The notes: generated by a model not told the origin, from the sequence alone. A stretch of 8,198 bases of DNA from Polyangia bacterium (GCA_030433055.1 JAUILJ010000316.1:1-8198), one strand, 5' to 3'. Shown: positions 1-7,437, counted from the first letter of the stretch. Made by a program: numbers and translations.

Positions 1-1368
1 GTGGTCACCGTGGGCTACACGGGCAGCATCGCGGCCACCTGGCAGCGCTTCGGTCGCGCAGGCCGGCGCGCCGGTGCCAGCGATGGCACGAGCATCGCGC
101 TGATGGTGCTGCAGAGCGGTGCCCTGGATCAGTACCTGGGGCGCAACCCCGAGTTCTTGCTGGCTGCGGGCGCCGAGGAGGCGCGCATCGACCCCACGAA
201 CGTCGAGGTGCTGGTACAGCACCTCAAGTGCGCGGCGTTCGAGCTGCCGTTCGAGGTCACGCCCCCCGGGGACTCAGTGACGCGTCCGACGCCCGCCAGC
301 GGTGAGAGCTACGGGCCACTGGGAGTCTCCGAGACACGAGATGCCCTCGACTACCTCGAGTCGGGTGGTCTGGTGCACGCCGCAGGTAATCGCTACCACT
401 GGGCGGGAGACGCCTTCCCGGCTTCGTCCGTCAGCCTGCGCAATATCGGCTGGGACAACTTCGTCATCATCGACATTGCCACCGGGAAAACACTGGCAGA
501 GCTCGACTGGCGCGCGACTCACACCATGCTCCACGAGCAGGCCATCTACCAGCACGACGCCGAGCAGTACCAGGTCGAGCGGCTGGACTACGAGAACCAC
601 AAGGCGTTCGTGCGCAAGGTCGAGCCGGACTATTTCACCACCGCGCTCACCTATCGGACCATCGCAGTGCTCGACAAGAGCAACCAGCGACAGCTAGGGC
701 AGCTGCCCTCCGGCTGGGGCGAAATCAAGGTGGTGGAGCGCGTGACCGGCTACAAGAAGATCAAGTTCTTCACCCACGAGAACGCTGGCTACGGCGACGT
801 GCACTTGCCGGAGATGCAAATGCACACCACCGGCTTCTGGCTCACCGTCCCGGAGGCCATCATCAACGACGTGGCTAGCTCTCGAGCGGTGGCAATCGAC
901 GGGCTTCGCGGCCTCGGACGTGCGCTGGAGACCGTGTCGACCTTGGCGTTGATGTGTGAACCCAGTGATGTCGGGCAGTCGCTCGGAGACGGGGAAGAGC
1001 AGGTGACTGGGAGCGATGGGCAGCCGAGCACGCGCGCTCCAGCCAGGGTGCCCGGGGCACACACCGGAGGCTTCGATCCCACGCTCTTTCTCTTCGACGC
1101 TGTGCCCAATGGCGTTGGCCTCGCCGAGCGCATCTTCGAGCGCGCGCCAGAGCTGATCGGGCGCGCCTACGCCCTGATCGCCAGCTGTCCCTGCCCTGGC
1201 GGATGCCCGAGCTGCGTAGGTCCCGGCGCGGTGGGTGGGGGTGAGCTGGACGGGCGCCGCAAGGCGGTCGCCCTGGGGCTCTGCAGGAGCTTCGGGCTGG
1301 GCCTCGGGCCCAGCCCGGACGCCTCACGCACGCCTGCCACGACTCGAAAAACGGCTGCTTCCGCCTGA
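1..1368 (+). CDS. MrfA/YprA-like DEAD/DEAH-box helicase with DUF1998, C-terminal part (5' partial)
   Basis: Reading frame is open from the first base, so the apparent GTG start is an internal codon. Seen: the first residues hold helicase motif VI (QRFGRAGRR, residues 15-23) preceded by GYTGSIAATW, the form typical of the YprA/MrfA branch of superfamily 2. A winged-helix-like stretch (about 105-135) and a beta-rich region containing LHEQAIYQHDAEQY (about 177-190) follow, then the DUF1998 domain (about 285-440). DUF1998 carries C319 (LMCEPSD) and the cluster C396, C398, C402, C405 in CPCPGGCPSC, presumably a zinc site. Known: Bacillus subtilis MrfA is a 3'-5' DNA helicase for mitomycin-type damage, about 750 aa. 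The 455 codons here would be the C-terminal 55-60%; RecA-like domain 1 and the Walker motifs are off-window. A low-complexity linker (about 326-357) splits DUF1998. The partner nuclease MrfB is not visible. Family assignment is firm; repair role is inferred. Confidence 0.92.
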   Translation: MVTVGYTGSIAATWQRFGRAGRRAGASDGTSIALMVLQSGALDQYLGRNPEFLLAAGAEEARIDPTNVEVLVQHLKCAAFELPFEVTPPGDSVTRPTPASGESYGPLGVSETRDALDYLESGGLVHAAGNRYHWAGDAFPASSVSLRNIGWDNFVIIDIATGKTLAELDWRATHTMLHEQAIYQHDAEQYQVERLDYENHKAFVRKVEPDYFTTALTYRTIAVLDKSNQRQLGQLPSGWGEIKVVERVTGYKKIKFFTHENAGYGDVHLPEMQMHTTGFWLTVPEAIINDVASSRAVAIDGLRGLGRALETVSTLALMCEPSDVGQSLGDGEEQVTGSDGQPSTRAPARVPGAHTGGFDPTLFLFDAVPNGVGLAERIFERAPELIGRAYALIASCPCPGGCPSCVGPGAVGGGELDGRRKAVALGLCRSFGLGLGPSPDASRTPATTRKTAASA

Positions 1369-1383
1369 CTCCAAGCAGCCTTT
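1353..1383 (+). terminator. Possible intrinsic terminator overlapping the helicase stop codon
   Basis: A perfect 8-bp inverted repeat is formed by GGCTGCTT (1353-1360) and AAGCAGCC (1373-1380), with a 12-nt loop that contains the TGA stop (1366-1368). The left arm is preceded by a run of five A (1347-1351) and the right arm is followed by TTT (1381-1383). The position at the end of the helicase gene suits a terminator, but the T tract is only three bases, so it may be weak or bidirectional, or simply chance. Confidence 0.4.
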
Positions 1384-1456
1384 GCGGGGCAGAAGTGCTC
1401 ACAATCGGTGGTGCGTCTGGCCGGTCGAGGGCCCGCGATCTACCCTCCTGAAGCCC
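1369..1456. other. Intergenic gap before the lipoprotein pair; presumed promoter region
   Basis: This 88-bp gap separates the helicase stop from the chosen start of the IPT/TIG lipoprotein gene. It must carry any separate promoter for the two lipoprotein genes. I see no convincing sigma70-type -35/-10 pair and no good Shine-Dalgarno sequence; only a weak GAAG lies just before the GTG at 1457. Read-through from the helicase gene is therefore also possible. Confidence 0.5.
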
Positions 1457-3547
1457 GTGTTCACCCCGCATCAGTTGAGAAGCGCCCGTTGGCTCGTGCC
1501 CATCCTCGGGCTGGGCGCGTGCGTGGCGCGTGGTGAGAACCCCTTGACCCGGCAAACCGAGGACGACGCGGGTGGTCCCACGATCCTCGATGGCGGCGAT
1601 CCCAAGGACTCGAGCTTCGACCTGCCCGACGCCGCACCCCACGCAGTGCTCGGCGTCGACCCACCCCACGGCCCTTGGAGCGGCGGTGGGCTCGCTACCA
1701 TCCGCGGCAACGGCTTCAGCAGTGACGCGCGGGTCTGGATCGGCGGCCTCGAGGTGCCCAGCGCCAGCGTGTTGGTCGTGGACCCCACGCGCATCCAGAT
1801 CACAGTTCCTCCGGGAAACCCAGGTGCTCAGAGTGTCGCCGTACAGAACGCGGAAGACGCCAGCACCCGCGCGGAGCTTCTTGGTGGCTACAGCTACGAC
1901 GTCTTCTACGCCGAGCCGAACACGGGACCGACATCCGGCGGCACTCGCATCACCTTGCGAGGCGACGGTACGAGCTGGAGCGCTGGCACCGAGGTGCTCG
2001 TCGACCTGAAGCCGTGCACGAACGTCGACGTGAAGTCGCCGACCGAGCTGCAGTGCAGCGTCCCGGCGACCACCCAGGGCACCAAGCCGATTCGTGTCAC
2101 CACCCCTGACAGCGTGAGCGTCGACGTGCTCGACGCCTTCGTCTACGGCGACACCAGCAATGGATTCCGAGGCGGACTGAGCGGCGATACCCTTGGCGGA
2201 CAGCTCAAGGTGATCGTGCTCGACGACTACTCGGGCAACGCAATCCCCGGGGCTCAAGTCATCTTGGGGGGAGACGTCGCTGGCGCGGTTTCCACCAACA
2301 CCCAGGGCGTAGCGATCTTCTCCCAGGAGGACCTCGGACCCAAGCGCAGCGTCACGATCGCCAGCAAGTGTTATCAGCCGATCACGTTTGCCGACGTCCC
2401 AGTCGATACGGTCACCGCCTACCTCTCTCCGGTGCTGAGCATCGCGTGCATCGACGAAGGGGATCCGCCGGCCACTGGTGGACAGGGCAGCTACGGCGTG
2501 AACGTCCAGGGCGAGCTGGTGTGGAGCGGCGGCCGGGAGTTCGAAAAAGCGACCTGGACCAACGTGCCTGATCCCAAGGATCCCGACAGCAAGCAGGCCG
2601 CCTATCTGTTCCGCTTCACCAGCGACGCGACGCGGGAGTTTTCGCTGCCCGCAGAGGGTACCCGGGTGCAGCCCGACGCTCCGGGAAAGCTCGGCTACGA
2701 GTTCTCTGCGAGCACCTCAGCGGGGAACCTGAGCTTCTATGCTCTGGCCGGCATCGAGAACCGAAAGGTCAACCCACCGCTCTTCACCGCCTATGCGATG
2801 GGCGTGGTCAAGGGCATCGCGGCAGAACCGGGGCAAACCGTCAAAGACGTGTATATCCCCATGGATATACCCTTGGACCACGCGCTGACCGTTCAGATCC
2901 AGGGGCCAACACCGACCAACAAGGGCCCCGATCGCGTGCGCACGAGCATCGCGATCCGCGTCGGCACCGAAGGTTATGCGCTGCTTCCCGTGGGTACGCG
3001 CACTGAGCTGCTGCCGCTGAGTGGAGATCTGAACTTCGTCGGCATGCCAGCGCTCGCGGGGGACCTGCTCGGCTCGAGCTACGTCGCTGGTGCGCGCGCG
3101 TTCACCGGCGCCAGCGACACGACTCCGCGTTCGGTGCTTGCGCTGCGGGGACAGACGTCCAGCGCCATCCCCATCAACCTGACCGGCTTCGTCCAGGTGC
3201 CCCGGCTGGAGAGCCCCGCCACGAACCAGAGCTGGGACGGCGCTCGCCTCACCTGGGACTGGCCCGCTGGCGGAAGCAGCGTGGAGCTGGTGGTGATTCA
3301 GATCCTCGGCAACAGCGGGCTCGTCCAATGGACCGTGGCGGTGCCCGGCAGTCAGAAGGCTGTGGATCTGCCAGATCTTCGCACGCTGAGCGACCTGGGC
3401 ATCAAGCCGGGCCCCATCACCATCAGCGTGTCCCTCGCGAACATCCAAGACTTCGACTACGGCTCGTTGGTGTATCGCCAGCTCGGTACACGGGGCTGGA
3501 ACGCCTACGCCACCGATGTCTTCCAGCTGCACCTGGCCGCGCCGTGA
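1457..3547 (+). CDS. Predicted lipoprotein with two IPT/TIG domains and a carboxypeptidase-regulatory-like domain
   Basis: Start chosen at GTG 1457 because it gives a short lipoprotein signal: Arg at 8 and 11, hydrophobic WLVPILGL, then LGAC with the modified Cys at 22. TTG 1475 is the alternative; the frame is open further upstream, but that would overlap the helicase and bury the signal. Mature protein is about 675 aa. Seen in order: an acidic Asp/Gly linker (about 27-62), IPT/TIG domain 1 (about 64-148; PPHGPWSGGG and RGNGFS motifs), IPT/TIG domain 2 (about 150-230; PNTGPTSGGTRITLRG), a carboxypeptidase-regulatory/SpaA-like beta sandwich (about 246-325; SGNAIPGAQV), an unrecognised central region, and a C-terminal Ig/Fn3-like segment (about 579-696). 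Such folds generally mediate binding or spacing on the surface; no catalytic motif is seen. The 3' end overlaps the next gene by 4 bp, so the two are probably one operon. Ligand unknown. The TIG calls are good; the C-terminal Ig/Fn3 call is tentative. Confidence 0.82.
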   Translation: MFTPHQLRSARWLVPILGLGACVARGENPLTRQTEDDAGGPTILDGGDPKDSSFDLPDAAPHAVLGVDPPHGPWSGGGLATIRGNGFSSDARVWIGGLEVPSASVLVVDPTRIQITVPPGNPGAQSVAVQNAEDASTRAELLGGYSYDVFYAEPNTGPTSGGTRITLRGDGTSWSAGTEVLVDLKPCTNVDVKSPTELQCSVPATTQGTKPIRVTTPDSVSVDVLDAFVYGDTSNGFRGGLSGDTLGGQLKVIVLDDYSGNAIPGAQVILGGDVAGAVSTNTQGVAIFSQEDLGPKRSVTIASKCYQPITFADVPVDTVTAYLSPVLSIACIDEGDPPATGGQGSYGVNVQGELVWSGGREFEKATWTNVPDPKDPDSKQAAYLFRFTSDATREFSLPAEGTRVQPDAPGKLGYEFSASTSAGNLSFYALAGIENRKVNPPLFTAYAMGVVKGIAAEPGQTVKDVYIPMDIPLDHALTVQIQGPTPTNKGPDRVRTSIAIRVGTEGYALLPVGTRTELLPLSGDLNFVGMPALAGDLLGSSYVAGARAFTGASDTTPRSVLALRGQTSSAIPINLTGFVQVPRLESPATNQSWDGARLTWDWPAGGSSVELVVIQILGNSGLVQWTVAVPGSQKAVDLPDLRTLSDLGIKPGPITISVSLANIQDFDYGSLVYRQLGTRGWNAYATDVFQLHLAAP
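2851..2870. repeat. Perfect AT-rich hairpin inside the IPT/TIG lipoprotein gene
   Basis: GTATATCC (2851-2858) and GGATATAC (2863-2870) are perfect reverse complements around a 4-nt loop CCAT. The element sits in a very GC-rich gene and uses an ATA Ile codon, uncommon at this GC content. It is fully inside coding sequence (translated YIPMDIP), so any regulatory role is uncertain. Confidence 0.5.
3544..3547 (+). other. 4-bp stop/start overlap (GTGA) joining the two lipoprotein genes
   Basis: The TGA of the IPT/TIG gene (3545-3547) overlaps the GTG start of the IgGFc-type gene (3544-3546). No clear Shine-Dalgarno precedes the GTG, so translation is probably coupled by ribosome re-initiation. 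This makes co-expression of the two proteins very likely. Confidence 0.8.
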
Positions 3548-5544
3548 GTCGTCGACGCTTGCTCTCACCGCTGCGTCTGGGCAGCGCCCTCGCCCTCTTC
3601 GCCTTGCCCGTCGCCGCGAGCTGCAGCTTCGACTCCGGCGATCGCTGGCTCACGGAGCAACGCTCCCCTGCAGTCAAGTGCACGGTAGGCGATCAGCGCT
3701 GCAATACGGCGCTGGAGCGCTGTGAGCAGACCTCCACAGGCCCCGAGTGGCAGACTCAGGAGGACTGCCCTGGCCAAGACCAGGTGTGCAACCCACAGAC
3801 CCTCACCTGCATGAACTGCCTCCCTGGCCAGACCCGGTGCTCCGGCCAGGTCGTGATGCAGTGCGATTCCGCGGGGCAAAAAGAAACGAAGGTCTCCGAG
3901 TGCGACACCTCCCAGGCCATCGCCTGCCGCAGCGGCGGCTGCGTGCAGCTCTGCGAAGATGCGGCAGAGAACCGTAGCAACGTCGGCTGCGAGTACTGGG
4001 CCGTCGATCTGGACAACGCCATGATCGACGACACCTCCAACGCCGCAGCTCAGCAGTTCGCGGTGGTGGTCTCGAACCCTCAGCCCGACTTGAGCGCAGT
4101 GGTCACCATCGAGCAGGATGATTCCGCACCGGGCAGCCTCGGCGATGCAGCTGCCATCCGGGTCGCCAGCGCTGAAATTCCCCCGCTGAGCCTGCGTGTC
4201 TTCCGGCTCGGACCGCGTGAAGTGGACGGTTCTCCCGATGGAGAGTTCGACACCGGCACAGGCAGCGCGCTCACCCGGGCTGCCTACCGCATCAAGAGTC
4301 AGGTGCCGGTGATCGCGTATCAGTTCAATCCGTTGGAGAACGTCAATGTGTTCTCCAACGACGCCTCCTTGCTCAAGCCCGTCGAAGCGATCCCCAAGAG
4401 CAACCAGCTCACGCCGGCTTACGTGGTGCTCGGCTGGCCGCAGACCATCGCGTCCACGGAAGACCCCAACACCAACTTCAACCCGGCAGATCCCATCGAT
4501 CTTCGGGCGTTCATCACGCTCGTCGGCACCCGCAGCACGACCAAGGTCCGCGTCACGCCCACCACCAAAGTGCTGGGCGCGCCAGGGATCCCCGAGACGG
4601 CCGCGGGGCAAGCGGTGGAGTTCGAGCTCGAGCCCTTCGACGTGCTCAACCTCGAGAGCGACGACTTCAACGCGGACTTCACCGGTACGCTCATCGAGTC
4701 GACGGAGCCGGTGGTGGTGTTTAGCGGCTCCGAAGCCAGCGACGCTCCCTTCTTCTCCACCCTCGCATCACGGCGCTGCTGTGCGGATCACCTCGAGGAG
4801 CAGCTCGATCCCATCCGCACGGCAGGCAAGACCTTCATCGCGCCCGTAGCCGCGAGCCGGACCCAGGCGCTCGTGGCAGGAGGCGCGAGCGTCGGCATGA
4901 TCAGTGAACCCGACTATTTCCGGATCGTGGCGGTCACTGAGCGGGGTGCTCGCATCAAGACCAGCCTGCCTGGGTTCGAGGAGCTGACCCTCGACGGGCG
5001 TGGGAGCTTCGCCAACCTCACGGCGTACTCGCACTTCAGCGTCCAGAGCGACGAACCGGTGATGCTGGCGGAGATCTCACCCAGCCAGGCAGCGGCAGGC
5101 GTCCCACGCGGTCTCCCGGGAGGCGATCCCAGCTTCATCGTGATCCCTCCGATCGAGCAGTTTCGACCGAACTACGTGTTCCTCACCCCCGACAAATACG
5201 CCTTCGATTTCCTGCGCATCACCGCACCCAGCGACGCGCGGGTGCTGCTCGATGGCCAGGACGTGAGCGGGCTCTCCAACTGTCAGGCACTCGCCGCAGA
5301 CGGGCTCACCGACCAGCAACGCGGCGGCGCCTCGGAGTTCGTGGTCTACACCTGCCAGCTCTCGTTCCCCGTGATCGATCCCAGCGCCGAGGCGCCGAAC
5401 AACCTTTCCCCGGGGATACAAAACGACGGCGTACATCGCATCGACTCGGATCGCGCCGTCGGCGTGCTGGTCGACGGTTTCGACGCGTTCGTCAGCTATG
5501 GCTACGCTGCCGGGACCGAGCTGCGCGAGATCGTCGTATTCTAG
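3544..5544 (+). CDS. Predicted lipoprotein with Cys-rich N-terminus and IgGFc-binding-type domain
   Basis: Start GTG 3544 gives a clean export signal: SRRRLLSPLRL, hydrophobic GSALALFALPVAAS, then Cys27 (context VAASC, an acceptable lipobox; ordinary SPase I cleavage is the alternative). Open frame upstream to 3328 is a shadow inside the preceding gene. Protein is 666 aa. Residues about 38-149 hold 14 Cys in short spaced pairs (for example CNPQTLTCMNC, CRSGGC), likely disulfides. The IgGFc-binding-type domain follows, with hallmarks GCEYWAVDLD (148-157), YQFNPLENVNVFSNDASLL (from 259), CCADHLEEQLDP (412-423) and a C-terminal GVLVDGFDAFVSYGYAAG. Known: the family is named after mammalian FCGBP, and bacterial members are numerous in myxobacteria. 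Antibody binding has no support here; a surface adhesion or matrix role is inferred. It is coupled to the IPT/TIG lipoprotein gene. Domain call is strong, function open. Confidence 0.92.
   Translation: MSRRRLLSPLRLGSALALFALPVAASCSFDSGDRWLTEQRSPAVKCTVGDQRCNTALERCEQTSTGPEWQTQEDCPGQDQVCNPQTLTCMNCLPGQTRCSGQVVMQCDSAGQKETKVSECDTSQAIACRSGGCVQLCEDAAENRSNVGCEYWAVDLDNAMIDDTSNAAAQQFAVVVSNPQPDLSAVVTIEQDDSAPGSLGDAAAIRVASAEIPPLSLRVFRLGPREVDGSPDGEFDTGTGSALTRAAYRIKSQVPVIAYQFNPLENVNVFSNDASLLKPVEAIPKSNQLTPAYVVLGWPQTIASTEDPNTNFNPADPIDLRAFITLVGTRSTTKVRVTPTTKVLGAPGIPETAAGQAVEFELEPFDVLNLESDDFNADFTGTLIESTEPVVVFSGSEASDAPFFSTLASRRCCADHLEEQLDPIRTAGKTFIAPVAASRTQALVAGGASVGMISEPDYFRIVAVTERGARIKTSLPGFEELTLDGRGSFANLTAYSHFSVQSDEPVMLAEISPSQAAAGVPRGLPGGDPSFIVIPPIEQFRPNYVFLTPDKYAFDFLRITAPSDARVLLDGQDVSGLSNCQALAADGLTDQQRGGASEFVVYTCQLSFPVIDPSAEAPNNLSPGIQNDGVHRIDSDRAVGVLVDGFDAFVSYGYAAGTELREIVVF
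4331..4360. repeat. 11-bp perfect inverted repeat inside the IgGFc-type gene
   Basis: CGTTGGAGAAC (4331-4341) and GTTCTCCAACG (4350-4360) are exact reverse complements separated by the 8-nt loop GTCAATGT. As RNA this is a strong hairpin within codons for PLENVNVFSND, a segment that looks conserved in the family. It is the longest perfect hairpin I noticed in the window. It may be a chance result of the amino-acid sequence or a real RNA element. Confidence 0.6.
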
Positions 5545-5616
5545 GCCGACGCTCACCCCAAATTTCGGCGCGCCTGCCCAGCTCGCTTCGGGGGTGAGGC
5601 GGCACCGCACCTCGGG
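5545..5616. terminator. Convergent gap with an inverted repeat, possible bidirectional terminator
   Basis: The 72 bp between the ends of two convergent genes contain CTCACCCC (5552-5559) and GGGGTGAG (5591-5598), a perfect 8-bp inverted repeat with a 31-nt loop. The loop includes the 8-bp palindrome GGCGCGCC (5567-5574). There is no T tract on either side, so it is not a classic intrinsic terminator; its place between convergent stops is the main reason to call it. Confidence 0.35.
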
Positions 5617-7437
5617 TCAGTTCGCGGCTGGCTCTTCCACCAGCCTGGTCGGCAAATGGCTGGGTACTTCTCTGACCAGCGGCAGCGGCGCAGCGCCACC
5701 GCTCTGGCTCCACACACGACGGCAGTCGCTGAGGCTCAGCCGGCGCGGACCAAACACGCTCGCTTCGGAGGCGTCGGAGTCCATCAAGCGCCCGGGATCA
5801 TCCACACCGAAGTCATCGGGGTGCCCGGGCATATCCAGCAGCACATGTCCCAGCTCGTGAGCCAGGACATAGGAGCGGCTTCCCGCGCGGATCCCGGCGC
5901 GGTCGACGATGAGCACGTTCCTCAGGCTGGCTCCCGCGGTGTAGATGAACGACTCTCCAATCCTGCCCGAGTTGACGAAGCTCGGAACGACGAACAGCTC
6001 GATGCTGCCTGGGTCGTCGTCCTGCAGCGCTTTGACCAGGCTCCGCTCCTCCAGGGTGCCGCTGCCGGCATTGAAGTCGTTGAAGTGGTCCAGGCCATCC
6101 CGAAGCGCGACCTCGCCGAGGCAGATCGGGAGTTGACGATCGCTGCTCAGGGGGAGCTGACGCTCGCCATCCTGCACCGACGAGAGCTCTACGAGGGCAC
6201 CCGACTTGTCCTTTTTCCGCACCAGCAGGTCGACGGTCGGCAGGTCACTGTACCCACTCTTGCCGTTGTCGCTGAGCTCCACCCGATAGCCGAGCTTCTC
6301 GATTGCCACACGGATACGATGCGCGAGGCGACGCGGATCGAGCCCAGCTGGCCAGGACATATCGAGCCGCTGCTTGCCAAGCTTCAGGCTGAGGGAGCCA
6401 CCAGCACTCACCGCGGTCGGTGGCGGGTCCACGACCTCGAGCCGTTCCACCTCGAACCCGATCCCGCACTGAGCCCAGAGCGCCGCGCTGTCGCGCAGCT
6501 CCCGTTGCACGACCCGCTTGGCTCCCTCGCTGTTGCCGCCGACCGCCGGAGCGCCCCCTTGGCCCTGGCGGAGCACATGAACCCGGAAGTGAACTTGCCC
6601 CAGGCGGCCCCCCTGATCCCCCTGTGTCGGCGCGACCACGTGAAGCTCCTGGCGAGCTGACCGGTCACCGGGGTGCTTGCTGACGTCTAGCTCCACTCGG
6701 CCGCCAAGCTCCACGCGCAGCGCGTTGCCGGCGCTCGGGTGGGCGCGGTCGACGCTGGTGGCCACCAGGCGCACGGCCTCGGTCACGCCGCACTCCGTTC
6801 CCTTCTCGGAGCCGGGGCAGCCCTGCGGCTCGATGGCAAGGGGGCCACGCAGATCGAGCTCCCGATTGGTCACGGAGTAGCTGCGCAGCCAGAGCTCTTT
6901 GGGCAGTGCGCCTTCAGGCGCGCGTACACCGAGTGCGAACGCCTCCGGGTCCGCGCCCTCACCCCACGCGCCGGGGCGCTCGCGACTCACGCTCCCGAAC
7001 AGCGGAGCGCTCCATTTCCCCCCGGCAACTCGATAGGCGCGCAGGACGATGGCCGTGGCGGGCTGGTCGTCGGTCCGAAACGCCCAGCGCCCGACGGCTG
7101 CCCCTTGCAGCCAAACTGGTGGCCCGCTGGGAGCTGTGCGCTTGACGGCCCCGCTCGAGACGAAGCGCTCAGCGAGAAACAGGCGCAGTTTCGTTTCCTT
7201 GGGGATCGCGACCTTGCGACCCTCCAGCGCTCCGCGCTCTTCCAGCGTCGAGGTTGCTTTCGGCGCGGGCAAGACGGTGTCCAGTCGATCTGCGACGCCG
7301 TTACCGTCGTCGTCATCATCGTCGACCCAGAGCGTCCAGCTCCGCTCATCGGCGTGCGCGGCTCCAGGCAGCCCGAGGAACCACACCGCGCAAGTGCCCA
7401 TCCACAAGAATCGCCGCGCCCTCGTCCCAAGACTCAT
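5617..7437 (-). CDS. Secreted HExxH zinc metallopeptidase with N-terminal Asp-rich calcium-type motif
   Basis: The 606-aa product starts at ATG 7437, overlapping the stop of the upstream gene (ATGA). A Sec signal is clear: RARR, a hydrophobic stretch, then SPase I site AHA|D after residue 29. Residues 37-53 (VDDDDDDGNGVADRLD) resemble a thrombospondin-3-type calcium motif. The middle (about 55-300) is unrecognised, beta-rich in character. A zincin-like domain starts near 305: a helix with LWAQCGIGFEV (320-330), then HELGH (527-531) with E528 as catalytic base, a further H539 and D541/D542 in GHPDD, and LMDSD (551-555) in the Met-turn position. Third-ligand spacing (H531 to H539) differs from the metzincin HExxHxxGxxH. 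Convergent with the lipoprotein pair. Likely an exported protease; substrate unknown. Peptidase fold is confident, exact family is not. Confidence 0.87.
   Translation of the reverse strand: MSLGTRARRFLWMGTCAVWFLGLPGAAHADERSWTLWVDDDDDDGNGVADRLDTVLPAPKATSTLEERGALEGRKVAIPKETKLRLFLAERFVSSGAVKRTAPSGPPVWLQGAAVGRWAFRTDDQPATAIVLRAYRVAGGKWSAPLFGSVSRERPGAWGEGADPEAFALGVRAPEGALPKELWLRSYSVTNRELDLRGPLAIEPQGCPGSEKGTECGVTEAVRLVATSVDRAHPSAGNALRVELGGRVELDVSKHPGDRSARQELHVVAPTQGDQGGRLGQVHFRVHVLRQGQGGAPAVGGNSEGAKRVVQRELRDSAALWAQCGIGFEVERLEVVDPPPTAVSAGGSLSLKLGKQRLDMSWPAGLDPRRLAHRIRVAIEKLGYRVELSDNGKSGYSDLPTVDLLVRKKDKSGALVELSSVQDGERQLPLSSDRQLPICLGEVALRDGLDHFNDFNAGSGTLEERSLVKALQDDDPGSIELFVVPSFVNSGRIGESFIYTAGASLRNVLIVDRAGIRAGSRSYVLAHELGHVLLDMPGHPDDFGVDDPGRLMDSDASEASVFGPRRLSLSDCRRVWSQSGGAAPLPLVREVPSHLPTRLVEEPAAN
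7306..7326 (-). repeat. Short GAC/GAT codon run encoding the Asp stretch
   Basis: Seven codons read on the minus strand as Val followed by six Asp, using GAC and GAT only. This near-perfect trinucleotide run sits just after the signal-peptide coding region of the metallopeptidase. It could vary in length by slippage, but synonymous GAT/GAC changes already interrupt it. Confidence 0.6.
7434..7437 (-). other. 4-bp stop/start overlap (ATGA) joining helical-repeat and metallopeptidase genes
   Basis: Read on the minus strand, the ATG start of the metallopeptidase (7437-7435) overlaps the TGA of the upstream gene (7436-7434). A weak GGA lies about 5 bases upstream of the ATG. The arrangement indicates one transcript and probably coupled translation. 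Confidence 0.8.

Noticed and set aside
1382..1405. Possible promoter TTGCGG ... CACAAT before the lipoprotein pair
   Set aside because: The spacing is about 12 bp rather than 16-18 and both boxes are poor matches.
1235..1456. N-terminal extension of the IPT/TIG gene starting inside the helicase gene
   Set aside because: It would place 74 basic, low-complexity residues before a good lipoprotein signal and overlap conserved DUF1998 cysteine codons in another frame.
875..2257. Long minus-strand open frame (460 codons) across the helicase end and IPT/TIG gene
   Set aside because: It spans two better-supported plus-strand genes and their gap, its translation is Arg/Ala/His-rich without domains, and such antisense frames are expected at this GC content.
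3328..3543. Upstream extension of the IgGFc-type gene from ATG 3328
   Set aside because: It overlaps the IPT/TIG gene's conserved frame and would bury the export signal that begins at GTG 3544.
3565..4611. Minus-strand open frame (348 codons) antisense to the IgGFc-type gene
   Set aside because: The plus-strand frame carries clear family motifs throughout this stretch; the antisense frame is a composition shadow.
5656..6660. Plus-strand open frame (334 codons) antisense to the metallopeptidase
   Set aside because: The minus-strand product has a signal peptide, HELGH motif and coupled start; the antisense translation has no recognisable domain.
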